A stretch of 64,000 nt of DNA, from NCBI RefSeq assembly GCF_003315205.1, contig NZ_QNRR01000011.1, forward strand, positions 1 to 64,000, in the 5' to 3' direction. Of this stretch, positions 38,638-46,926 are shown piece after piece. A model generated the notes under the pieces. It ran no database searches, had not been told where the DNA came from, and worked only from the letters and a program-made list of their open reading frames with translations. The translations under genes were made by a program, and so were the position numbers. The stretch is from Roseimicrobium gellanilyticum (lineage in GTDB: Bacteria > Verrucomicrobiota > Verrucomicrobiia > Verrucomicrobiales > Verrucomicrobiaceae). Within the stretch, counting starts at the first letter, position 1, and every line of letters begins with the position of its first letter.

Positions 38638-41400
38638 CTACTGCTGAGCGACGCCCTGACCGATGTCGATGCGGTGATACTTGTTGGGTTCAAGGTGGTC
38701 CAAGGTGGTCTCCCTGCCATCGGGCCAGGTGATGTGCACACGCACTTCGCGTGGCGCTTCACCCAGTCCGAAAAGCAGTCGCCTATCGCCCTGAGCGGAG
38801 AAGCCGCTGACGCACTGTGCCTCGCGAGTTTGCAGCATCTCGCGGCCCTGGGCATCCTTCTGGATGAGTCGCACGCGGGTGCCGAGCGCATCGCGACTGA
38901 CGTTCATGCCATCCCCTCGCAGCTCAAGACCCAGCCAGGGGTGTGGCTTGGCGAGGTCATTCCGGTAAAGGGACGCGTTTTTGAATTGATGCGTGATGAG
39001 ACAATCGAGGTCGCCGTCATTGTCGAAGTCCGCCAGGGCCACGCCACGTGAATTGCCCAGCTCCGGCATGCCCACGGCCTCCTGGACTTCACGGAACTGC
39101 ATGCCTGCATCGTTCCCCTGATTGAGCAGCACCTTGTTTTGCTGCCAGCCCCAGATGGCGCAGCCACGCAGGTCTGCCCAGCGATCCGCGTAGGCATGCA
39201 CACTGGGACCGCTGAGCATGATGAGCGTGGCCGTGTACCAGTAGTCTGGAGGGCGCGTGTACTGGCGGTCGATGGAATCATCCACCATGCCATTCGCCTG
39301 TACGATGTCCTGCCATCCATCCAGATTCAGGTCACCGATACCCGCGCCCCAGCCGAATGCCCGCGCATTCAGCGCGCCTCGTTCCGTGGCTGTATCCGTG
39401 ATGTGCGGACGCATGGGATTTTTTGGATCCGCCTGCATGTGCCACAGCAAGCTGCCCTCAGCCTGCAGCGGAGCGTGTACATTGGAAATGTAGATGTCGG
39501 TATCGCCCGCATTGTGCAAGTCCGCGATGCTCACGTTCATCCCCTTGTAGGTGTCACGGCCAATGCTGCCGAAGTGGGGGCCGATGATCTTGCGGAAGTA
39601 TTTCCCGCCTTCATTCATGTAAAATTCATCAGGGCCAAAGTCATTGGCGATGTAGAGATCCGTATAGCCATCGCCATTCACATCGGCGGCGCCCACGGCG
39701 AGACTCCAGCGCGTGCCTTCCAGGCCCCACACCTTGCTGTCCTGTTTCACAAATTTCCCTTCGCGTGTGCCCAGGTACAGGAAGTTGCCACCACCATTCG
39801 CCGCATCATGCCACCCCTGGTGCATGAAGTGGAACATACGACGATCGCCTTCGTACTCCGGTTCTGGCAGTTTGAAGACCGTGAAGGGGGTCGGCTTCTC
39901 GTAGTCGCGCAGATAGGGGGTGAAGCTGTTGCAGATCAGCAGATCCAGGATGCCATCGCGATTCGCGTCAAAAAAGGTCGCGGCCAGGCTCACGCTATGT
40001 TCGCTGATGCCCGCCTCGCGAGAGACATCGGTGAAGGATACCTTGCCTGAAGGCATCAACTCATTGCGCAGCAGGCGGCAAGGACCATAGCCCGTGGTGA
40101 TGAGCAGATCCTGATCGCCATCGTCGTCGTAGTCAGCAAAGGCAGCACCCGCGCTGAGGCCGTGTGTTTCTGGGTGACGCGACACATCATCCATCCCTGG
40201 CAGCGGCACGCGTTCGAAGCGCAGTCCACCCACATTGCGGAAGAGCGCATTCCGATCCTCAGGACGCTTCACTGGATTCGTGAGGAAGAGGTCTTGCAGT
40301 CCATCATTGTCGATGTCCGCCACGGCAACGGCGTCGCCCACACTGAGCAGCCACTTCGCGATGTGGCGTACGCGCGGGTCAATCTCCTCCAGTACTGTGC
40401 CCGGCTCCGCATGGATGCCGCTCTGGGCAGGTTCAAGTTTGGCAAAGGTGAATCCGGTGTCCCTCACCGAGGGCACGCGGAAGACCCATGAGTGAAACAG
40501 AAAAAATCCCGCTGTCGCGAAGGCCGCGATGACTCCTGCACGTTGCAGCCATTTGCTGGTGAGCAGCAGCGCAAACGCCTTTCCACGCGTCTGGATGAGT
40601 CGTCGGATGTGCAGGAAGAGGAAACGGCCCGTCGCCAGGGTGAAGGCAGAATAGAAGAGCGTCTCGTACGAGCGCCGCCAGTGGAAGATAAAATCCAGCG
40701 TCACCAGACCCAGGGCCACGAGAATCTGCGGTTTGCGTCCCTCCGGCGAGGTCCGCGGATCCGTGATCATGAAGAACGTGAAGAGATACAGCGAAGGCGC
40801 GCTGAAAGTCCCGTAGAGCAGCGTGGTCGGTGGCAGGTGATGGCGCAGCAGCCATGCGCGAATGCACGTCTGGATCAGATAGAACACCAAAAACGCCCCC
40901 ACCAGCCACTGTCTCTGCACGCGAAAGATGAAAAGCGTGAGTGCGGCCGTGATGATGAAAATGGGCAGCCCGATCCAGTGCCCCCATTGATAGGCCGGAG
41001 CGGGTGCGTAGAGGTCACCCCCTACCAGCAGCGCCATGACCACGGCGAACATGGACGGGTTGTACACATGCTTCCCATTGAAGGTGATGAGGTACTTCGA
41101 GGCCACCATCACAAACACCGGAGGCAGGAGCAGCCAGAGGTTGTGTGCATAGTTCAGCAACAACCCCAACCCGCATGCGCTGATGTAGGCACTCAGCGGG
41201 GTATAGCGCGAAGGCTCACGGAAGATCCGGGCAAAAAGCATCTCCAGCACACAGCCGGCGAGGACGGTCAGGATGAGCTGCAAAGGGCTGCGATTGAACC
41301 CCAGCGTGGTGCATCCCAGCACGGCATAGAAGGTCAGCAGCGCTGCAAAGGGATAGCGCGGGTCGGTGCGGAGTGGTGAGGTGGGAGAGAGAAGGGACAC
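38638..41400 (-). CDS. Fusion of RnfD/NqrB-like (UnbU) membrane domain and ASPIC/UnbV (CRTAC1) repeat protein
   Basis: The 920-residue protein has about eight membrane helices in residues 15-320. Inside them are RYTPLSAYISACGLGLLL, SKYLITFNGKHVYNPSMF and FFMITDPRTSPEGRK, the signatures of the RnfD/NqrB family and of UnbU. From about residue 340 it has FG-GAP/VCBS repeats (VADIDNDGLQDLF, DYDDDGDQDLL, DVNGDGYTDLY, DFDNDGDLDCL). It ends in an ASPIC/UnbV domain (RDALGTRVRLIQ, QCVSGFSAQGDRRLLFGLG, ITWPDGRETTLDHLEPNKYH). UnbU and UnbV are normally separate neighbours in enediyne gene clusters. No enediyne PKS lies in the window. It is divergent from the next gene. Confidence 0.9.
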   Translation of the reverse strand: MSLLSPTSPLRTDPRYPFAALLTFYAVLGCTTLGFNRSPLQLILTVLAGCVLEMLFARIFREPSRYTPLSAYISACGLGLLLNYAHNLWLLLPPVFVMVASKYLITFNGKHVYNPSMFAVVMALLVGGDLYAPAPAYQWGHWIGLPIFIITAALTLFIFRVQRQWLVGAFLVFYLIQTCIRAWLLRHHLPPTTLLYGTFSAPSLYLFTFFMITDPRTSPEGRKPQILVALGLVTLDFIFHWRRSYETLFYSAFTLATGRFLFLHIRRLIQTRGKAFALLLTSKWLQRAGVIAAFATAGFFLFHSWVFRVPSVRDTGFTFAKLEPAQSGIHAEPGTVLEEIDPRVRHIAKWLLSVGDAVAVADIDNDGLQDLFLTNPVKRPEDRNALFRNVGGLRFERVPLPGMDDVSRHPETHGLSAGAAFADYDDDGDQDLLITTGYGPCRLLRNELMPSGKVSFTDVSREAGISEHSVSLAATFFDANRDGILDLLICNSFTPYLRDYEKPTPFTVFKLPEPEYEGDRRMFHFMHQGWHDAANGGGNFLYLGTREGKFVKQDSKVWGLEGTRWSLAVGAADVNGDGYTDLYIANDFGPDEFYMNEGGKYFRKIIGPHFGSIGRDTYKGMNVSIADLHNAGDTDIYISNVHAPLQAEGSLLWHMQADPKNPMRPHITDTATERGALNARAFGWGAGIGDLNLDGWQDIVQANGMVDDSIDRQYTRPPDYWYTATLIMLSGPSVHAYADRWADLRGCAIWGWQQNKVLLNQGNDAGMQFREVQEAVGMPELGNSRGVALADFDNDGDLDCLITHQFKNASLYRNDLAKPHPWLGLELRGDGMNVSRDALGTRVRLIQKDAQGREMLQTREAQCVSGFSAQGDRRLLFGLGEAPREVRVHITWPDGRETTLDHLEPNKYHRIDIGQGVAQQ

Positions 41401-41521
41401 AGGATGTAGAGGAGTCTAGCGTGATTTTGTTGATTGGCGACGTCTGTGAACGTCCATCCTGGCTGAAGCCCATTTTACCGGAAGCGGCTTCCAGTTTTGA
41501 CACGTCGTGGTAGAAAATTCG

Positions 41522-43102
41522 ATGATGAAGTCGAAACCTTGGAGCCTGTTGCTGTTCGGGATGGTGCTACTGGCATTGCTCCTTCCCGCCCATGGCCAGC
41601 GTGGCAATCCGCGCGTGCAGTTCGAGGGCGAGACCATTGACGAGATGATCGAGCAGTTCATGGCGGAGCATCAGGTTCCCGGCATGACACTGGCGATTGT
41701 GCAAGCGCCTTACATTCCACGAGCGGTTGGCTACGGCATGTCGGATGTCTCCCGTGAATTACTCGCTTCACCGAATACCCTTTGGAACATCGGCCAGATG
41801 ACACGGGCCTTCACTGCGGTGGCGATTGTACAACTGCTCGAAGACGGCAGGCTCAAGCTGGAGGAGCCCGTGGGGAAGTTCGTCACAGAGCTCCCTCCAG
41901 CTTGGCAGGGCATCACTCTCAGACAATTGATGGCACACGCGTCGGGCCTGCCGGACTATACGCAGCAGAAGGATTTTGATCCTGCCCGTGAATACAGGCC
42001 CGCTGACATCATTGCCTTGATCAAGAACCAGCCTTCTGTCTTCCAGACGGGAGCGAAGGCGGCTGACAGCGCCACGGATTTTTTTCTGCTGGCACTGGTG
42101 ATCGAGAAAGCCAGTGGGATGAGCTACGAGGAATTCGTGACGAAGCACCAGATTGAGCGGCTGGGCTTGAAGAACACCATGTTTGCCTCAGACTTCGCGA
42201 AGGTGAAACGCGAGGCGGTGGAGAAGAATGAAATGAGGCACAAGCAGTTCTTGTCAGAGCGTCCCTACATTGATCCCACCGAGGTGGCAGTTGGCCATGC
42301 TGAGATCGAAGGCAAGATCGTGCCGCTGAAACAGAACAGTCAGAGTGCCTGGCTGGGTAGCGGCTCCGTATTTGCTTCTGCCACGGACATCAGCCTGTGG
42401 GACGTGGGGCTCGCCGGTGGTCTCCTCATCAAGGAGAAAGAACATCGCGCACTGATCTATGGCCCGTCCAAACTCAATGATGGTTCGGTGCTGCCGGCAA
42501 ATTGCGGATGGCGATTCCCAGCGCACAAGGGACTCATGGACATAGAGGGCCACGTTCCGGGCTACTCCACCTACCTTTCACGCTTCACGGACAAGTCGGA
42601 GCTCGTCTGTGTAACCTTGTGTGCGAACAAAAGCGGCGTGGATCTCTCCGGCCTCGCGCGAAAGATTGCCGGTGCCTACAATCGGAAGCTCGGTCCTCCG
42701 GTGGGGGCAACACTGATGAAGTGCCGGGAGAGCTGTTATCCAGTAAAGGTCACCATGGATCGACTGGAATCCTTCCTACGCGAACGAGAAGTGGGAGTCG
42801 TTGCGCGGGTCGACCATGCTGCGGCAGCGAAAGCCAAAGGCTTGGAACTGCCACCGACAGAGGTGATCATCTTCGGAGATCCAACCATGGGCACACACTT
42901 GATGCATAGTCAGCGAAGCATTGCGGTCGATCTTCCCCTGCGTGTGATGGTCTGGCAGGAAGCTGACGGCACTGTGTGGACCGGCCATCATGAAGTGTCC
43001 GCTCTCGCTGAGGAACATGGCATCAAGGATCAGGAGCGCGTTGTCAAAGCGATGAATGCGAGACTCGAAGCGGCTCTGAGATTTGCGACGGCACCGTATT
43101 GA
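41522..43102 (+). CDS. Catalytically dead beta-lactamase-fold protein fused to a DUF302 domain
   Basis: The 526-residue protein starts MMKSKPWSLLLFGMVLL (signal peptide). Residues about 38-390 follow the serine beta-lactamase family closely (LASPNTLWNIGQMTRAFTAV, LMAHASGLPDYTQ, MSYEEFVTKHQIERLGLKNT). The SxxK motif is replaced by Q92-M-T-R95, and the Y-x-N motif by D182-S-A184. Both catalytic motifs are therefore missing. From about residue 400 a DUF302 domain follows (ARVDHAAAAKAKGLELPPTE, MGTHLMHSQRSIAVDLPL). It is probably a binding or regulatory protein in the periplasm. ATG 41525 is an equal start choice. Confidence 0.88.
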   Translation: MMKSKPWSLLLFGMVLLALLLPAHGQRGNPRVQFEGETIDEMIEQFMAEHQVPGMTLAIVQAPYIPRAVGYGMSDVSRELLASPNTLWNIGQMTRAFTAVAIVQLLEDGRLKLEEPVGKFVTELPPAWQGITLRQLMAHASGLPDYTQQKDFDPAREYRPADIIALIKNQPSVFQTGAKAADSATDFFLLALVIEKASGMSYEEFVTKHQIERLGLKNTMFASDFAKVKREAVEKNEMRHKQFLSERPYIDPTEVAVGHAEIEGKIVPLKQNSQSAWLGSGSVFASATDISLWDVGLAGGLLIKEKEHRALIYGPSKLNDGSVLPANCGWRFPAHKGLMDIEGHVPGYSTYLSRFTDKSELVCVTLCANKSGVDLSGLARKIAGAYNRKLGPPVGATLMKCRESCYPVKVTMDRLESFLREREVGVVARVDHAAAAKAKGLELPPTEVIIFGDPTMGTHLMHSQRSIAVDLPLRVMVWQEADGTVWTGHHEVSALAEEHGIKDQERVVKAMNARLEAALRFATAPY

Positions 43103-43302
43103 TCCACTTATCCAGCATCGCGATCGCAGCGCAGCCCTGCCTGCGTGTATCTGCTTCGTGACGTTATTGACTCTTGCGATCAGCAAGGCGGCCCAAGACG
43201 CAATCTGATTGCGTGCGCGGTGTCTGAATTGCCACCCAAGCTGACTCGACTGAACGTCGACATTCAGCAAGAAAGGGGCGCGCCCAAACCCACGCCCGCC
43301 CC

Positions 43303-43998
43303 ATGATCCTACGTTCTCGCGAAGTTTCCATGTTGTTCGTTGTGCCAGTTGTGGTGCTGGCCTCGCTTCTCCAACATCGCGCCATGGCGCAAGATTCCAG
43401 CGTCACAGAAGGAGCGAATGCAACAGCAGAAGCCACGTCATCGCGCCGCAAGATCGCCACGATGGAAGAGCTGGCTCAGGTGCTTGATAAAGAGAAGACC
43501 GCCGTTGGAAAGACTGCGAGTGAAGTGATGAAGGAACTTCCGGCGCTGCCCGAGGGCGTTGCGGAATTGCGCTTCGATGAATTTTACAAGATGCCCGTGG
43601 GAGATCGCGGATTGGAACCCACGGAAAAGCTGCTTTCCCTGAATGGCAAGCGCGTGCGCATTCTCGGCTACATGGCGAATATGCAGATGCGTGGCAACCG
43701 GCAGATGCTTCTCGCGTCCGTGCCGCTGAAAGCCCAGCCACTGGAGTACGGCCAGGCGGATGATATTCCCGCTGCGCATGTGCTCGTGCGAGTGCCTGGC
43801 AATGCCTCGGAACGTGTGCCATTCACCGCGGGCCTGCTGCTGCTCACTGGCAAGTTGACCGTCGGTGGCAGGTCGCTGGATGGCGAGAATGCGTTCGTAC
43901 GTCTCCTGCTGGATCCTCCTCATGAAAACGCACCTGCAGCAGTAGCGCCGACGCCTGCACCGACTTCCGCACCTGCAGCGAGCCAGTCTCCGCAGTGA
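43303..43998 (+). CDS. Secreted hypothetical protein with Ala/Pro-rich tail
   Basis: The 231-residue product has a hydrophobic N-terminus (MLFVVPVVVLASLLQHRAMA; start 43303 or 43330) suggesting export. A central part (LRFDEFYKMPVGDRG, LSLNGKRVRILGYMANMQ, QMLLASVPLKAQP, AAHVLVRVPGNASERVPF, GLLLLTGKLTVGG) resembles the DUF3299-like small beta fold (xLxGKRVRIxGY), an assignment I hold weakly. The C-terminus is Ala/Pro/Thr-rich. It lies 46 bases before the alkaline phosphatase gene on the same strand and may be cotranscribed with it. Confidence 0.7.
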   Translation: MILRSREVSMLFVVPVVVLASLLQHRAMAQDSSVTEGANATAEATSSRRKIATMEELAQVLDKEKTAVGKTASEVMKELPALPEGVAELRFDEFYKMPVGDRGLEPTEKLLSLNGKRVRILGYMANMQMRGNRQMLLASVPLKAQPLEYGQADDIPAAHVLVRVPGNASERVPFTAGLLLLTGKLTVGGRSLDGENAFVRLLLDPPHENAPAAVAPTPAPTSAPAASQSPQ

Positions 43999-44044
43999 TT
44001 TGGGCCCACTTTCAGTGCCGTCAAACCACCATTCGTCCCATTCC

Positions 44045-46033
44045 ATGAAATCTCACAAGGGATCCTCCATCCTCTCTGCCGTGACCACGCTCACGGTCGC
44101 TCTCGCTGCGGGCGCTTCGTTCGCGGCTCCCACGGTGACGCGCCTCACGCCTCCGAGCGCGCTCTTCACCTACAATGATGCCACTCCTCCCATCGTCGCA
44201 CGTTTCCTTCCGGGACAGCGTTTCGACCTTCAGGCCACGATCGTGCCTGATGCGGGGCAGACCATCACCAGCGCCATCTTCAAGGTCGATGGCAAGCCCA
44301 TCGGTGGCGCCGTCTCGCTTCTCGCGACGAACGGCACTCCTGCCAATACCGTGGCTGCCACACGCCGTGCCTATGAAAACTTCAAGCCCGGCATTCACAC
44401 CTTCACGGTTGAAGCTACTCAAAGCAATGCCACGAAGGTGACCGCCACGGGCAACTTCCAAGTCGTGGAGCTTGAACACCAGGGCCGCAAGATCGACGCG
44501 AAGAATGTCATCATCCTCATCGGTGACGGCTTCGGCATCGCTCACCGCACCGCTTCCCGCATCATGAGCAAGGGTGTGCTTCAGGGCAAGGCCGTGGGCC
44601 AGCTCAACACGGACACCTTCCCCAACACGGGTCTCGTGATCACCCATTCGTTGAACTCCATCGTCACGGACTCCTCCCCAGGCGCGGCCTGCTACTCCAG
44701 CGGCAACAAGGCGAACAACAACCAGCAGGGTGTGTTTCCAGATGACACCACGGCCAACTTTGACAATCCGCGCGTGGAACTCATTGGTGAATACCTCGCT
44801 CGTACGGAAGGCAAGGCGCTCGGCATCGTGACCACTTCTGATGTGTTTGACGCCACTCCTGGTGCGTTCGGCACGCACACGCAGAATCGCGGCGCAGGCA
44901 CCGGCATCTGCGACCAGTTCCTTGATGAAGCGGTCGCCAAGGGCGGTCTGAAGGTTCTCATGGGCGGTGGCCGCAAGTGGTTCCTCCCCAACACGACCCC
45001 CGGCAGTGCGCGCAACGCCTCCACGGACTACGCGCATGCCGCCGAACTCGCCGATGGTTGGGACGTCGCTTCCGGTGCCGTGGATCCTGGCCGCGATCTT
45101 ATCGCCGATTTCCAGGCGGAGGGCTTCGCCTATGTGCCAAACGCGACCAGCCTGAACGCCATTCCCAACAACACGAAAAAGCTTCTCGGCCTCTTCGCGC
45201 TGTCCAACATGAACGTGGCTCTCGACAAGATCAATGGTCCCACCAAGCGCAACGTGGTGCCCGCCGGTTCCTCCAGCGGCCAGCCCGTGGTCGTAGACTA
45301 TGGCTTCCCGGACCAACCCATGCTGGATGAGATGGCTGCCAAGGCGCTTCAGGTGCTCAAGCAGAACAAGCAGGGCTTCGTGCTCATGATCGAAGGCGCC
45401 TCCATCGACAAGCAGGCGCACAACATGGACAGCGAGCGCTGGATGCTTGACGCCATTGAGTTCGACCGCGCCATCGGTGTGGCGAAGGCCTTCGCACAAC
45501 AGAACCGCGACACGCTCATTGTTGTGACCGCGGACCACGAGTGCGCCGGTATCAACATCATCGGCGCTTCCACTGTGCCGGATGCCACGCTCTCGACGTT
45601 GACGAACGCCACGTCCCCGACCCTTCAGGGCGCTGTTGGTCCCTACGAAGCCGCTGGCTTCCCACAGTATGTCACCGCTCCTGATGGTTACCCTGCCACG
45701 ACCGATATCGACAACCGCATGATCATCGGCTACGCCGGCAACTCGGACCGCTACGAAAACTGGAGGACGAATCCCCTCCCGCTTCGTGACAGTCAGCAGC
45801 CCTTCAATGGTTCTGCTCCGCTGAACACCTATCCCTCCGGTCCGCTCAATCGCGACACCGCCGGTAACTTCCTCATCACCGGCCAGGTATCCGGCTCCAG
45901 CGCGGTGCACACCGCCTCGGACGTGCCGGTGTATTCCTTCGGCAACGGCAGCGCGCTCTTCGCCGGCACCATGGATAACACAGACGTGTTCTTCAAGGTG
46001 ATGCAGGCCATCTTCGGCGGCTGCAAGAACTAA
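44045..46033 (+). CDS. Secreted alkaline phosphatase (PhoA family) with N-terminal Ig-like domain
   Basis: The 662-residue protein has a signal peptide (AVTTLTVALAAGASFA) and an added Ig-like domain at about residues 30-155 (GIHTFTVEATQSNATKV). The phosphatase core starts at NVIILIGDGFGIAHRTA (metal site), has the nucleophile in VTDSSPGAACYSSG, and continues with LMIEGASIDKQAHNMDSE and VTADHECAG. The metal ligands near the C-terminus are in DVPVYSFGNG. It releases phosphate from organic esters outside the cytoplasm. The start at 44045 gives the signal peptide; 44000 is upstream in frame. Confidence 0.93.
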   Translation: MKSHKGSSILSAVTTLTVALAAGASFAAPTVTRLTPPSALFTYNDATPPIVARFLPGQRFDLQATIVPDAGQTITSAIFKVDGKPIGGAVSLLATNGTPANTVAATRRAYENFKPGIHTFTVEATQSNATKVTATGNFQVVELEHQGRKIDAKNVIILIGDGFGIAHRTASRIMSKGVLQGKAVGQLNTDTFPNTGLVITHSLNSIVTDSSPGAACYSSGNKANNNQQGVFPDDTTANFDNPRVELIGEYLARTEGKALGIVTTSDVFDATPGAFGTHTQNRGAGTGICDQFLDEAVAKGGLKVLMGGGRKWFLPNTTPGSARNASTDYAHAAELADGWDVASGAVDPGRDLIADFQAEGFAYVPNATSLNAIPNNTKKLLGLFALSNMNVALDKINGPTKRNVVPAGSSSGQPVVVDYGFPDQPMLDEMAAKALQVLKQNKQGFVLMIEGASIDKQAHNMDSERWMLDAIEFDRAIGVAKAFAQQNRDTLIVVTADHECAGINIIGASTVPDATLSTLTNATSPTLQGAVGPYEAAGFPQYVTAPDGYPATTDIDNRMIIGYAGNSDRYENWRTNPLPLRDSQQPFNGSAPLNTYPSGPLNRDTAGNFLITGQVSGSSAVHTASDVPVYSFGNGSALFAGTMDNTDVFFKVMQAIFGGCKN

Positions 46034-46162
46034 GGTCAGTCACGTTCCTTGAGTATATTGTCATCCAGGTTGTTGTTCCTTCCGGCTGGGCTCGCACGAG
46101 TCCAGCCGGAATGCGTTTGCCGTGACAGCGGCCATGAACGAAAATGTGTTGTTACTCGCTTC

Positions 46163-46816
46163 GTGAGGCGGGCATTTTGCGCATGGATGCTTGCCGCACC
46201 GGTATTCGCACCAGCGCAGGAGGTCGCCACTTTCTCCCCGCCCAGCGCCCACCCTGCGGAGCGGTATGAAGCATCATGGGGGAAGAATCCCTTTGTCCTG
46301 AAGACTGCACCGGTCACTCCTGAGCGTGTCTCGTTCGCGCGGGATTGGATCATCGCCGGGTGTTTCGGAGCTGAAGACAATCCCATCGTGGTGCTTGCGA
46401 ACACAAAGACTCGCGAACGCCTTCGCCTGAAGAAAGGCGAGCCTGGAAGCAATGGCATGAGCCTACAGTCAGTCACGTTCGCCTCCAACCGCAAGGACAC
46501 CGTGGCCACAGTATCCCTGGGCGCAGAATCGGCCGTGCTGCGATTTGACGAATCCCATCTCAAGCAGGCTAGGAGCCTGAAGAAGCCACCAATGGTGGCG
46601 GCGGCGGTGCGTCAGTCATCTCCGAGTCCGGAAGGCACCCCAGCACCGGATGATGCACTAGTGGCTTCCACGCCGCGAGATCAGGGTGCTGGATTTCCCT
46701 ACACTTACGGAACTGGCGACGGGGTGAATTCCATTGCCAACGCTGACTCTGCCAATCAGGACAGCGGCAGGCGTCGCATGCTCACCGCGCAGAAGCCGCT
46801 GGCAGGAAGCAGATAG
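46163..46816 (+). CDS. Exported hypothetical protein
   Basis: From GTG 46163 the protein is 217 residues, beginning VRRAFCAWMLAAPVFAPAQE, a plausible signal peptide; the frame stays open upstream to a TTG at 46049. A beta-rich region (DWIIAGCFGAEDNPIVVLANTKTRERLRLKKGEPG, VTFASNRKDTVATVSLG) has the look of a type II/IV secretion regulatory domain or other small beta barrel, and the tail is low complexity (SPSPEGTPAPDDAL). No family can be named. It follows the phosphatase gene at 130 bases. The start is uncertain. Confidence 0.6.
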   Translation: MRRAFCAWMLAAPVFAPAQEVATFSPPSAHPAERYEASWGKNPFVLKTAPVTPERVSFARDWIIAGCFGAEDNPIVVLANTKTRERLRLKKGEPGSNGMSLQSVTFASNRKDTVATVSLGAESAVLRFDESHLKQARSLKKPPMVAAAVRQSSPSPEGTPAPDDALVASTPRDQGAGFPYTYGTGDGVNSIANADSANQDSGRRRMLTAQKPLAGSR

Positions 46817-46860
46817 CACCATGACTGATCACCAGAATTGCTCTCCCCGCCAAAAGGAAA

Positions 46861-46888
46861 GCGGCAGACTGCTTTCGCAATCTGCCGC
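46861..46888 (-). terminator. Terminator between convergent genes
   Basis: GCGGCAGA and TCTGCCGC (46861-46868 and 46881-46888) pair, with an inner TGC/GCA pair around TTTC. On the minus strand T-rich sequence (TTTCCTTTT) follows, serving the choice-of-anchor gene. Confidence 0.7.
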
Positions 46889-46926
46889 GTGTTCAGCACC
46901 TTCTGTTTCTGACGTGAGGTGAACGC

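Noticed and set aside
38638-41400. Enediyne biosynthetic cluster suggested by UnbU/UnbV
   Set aside because: No enediyne PKS, thioesterase or other warhead gene lies in the window, and UnbV/ASPIC proteins are common in PVC bacteria without enediynes.
44021-45910. A 629-codon minus-strand frame opposite the alkaline phosphatase gene
   Set aside because: Shadow frame; the plus strand carries all phosphatase motifs and a signal peptide.
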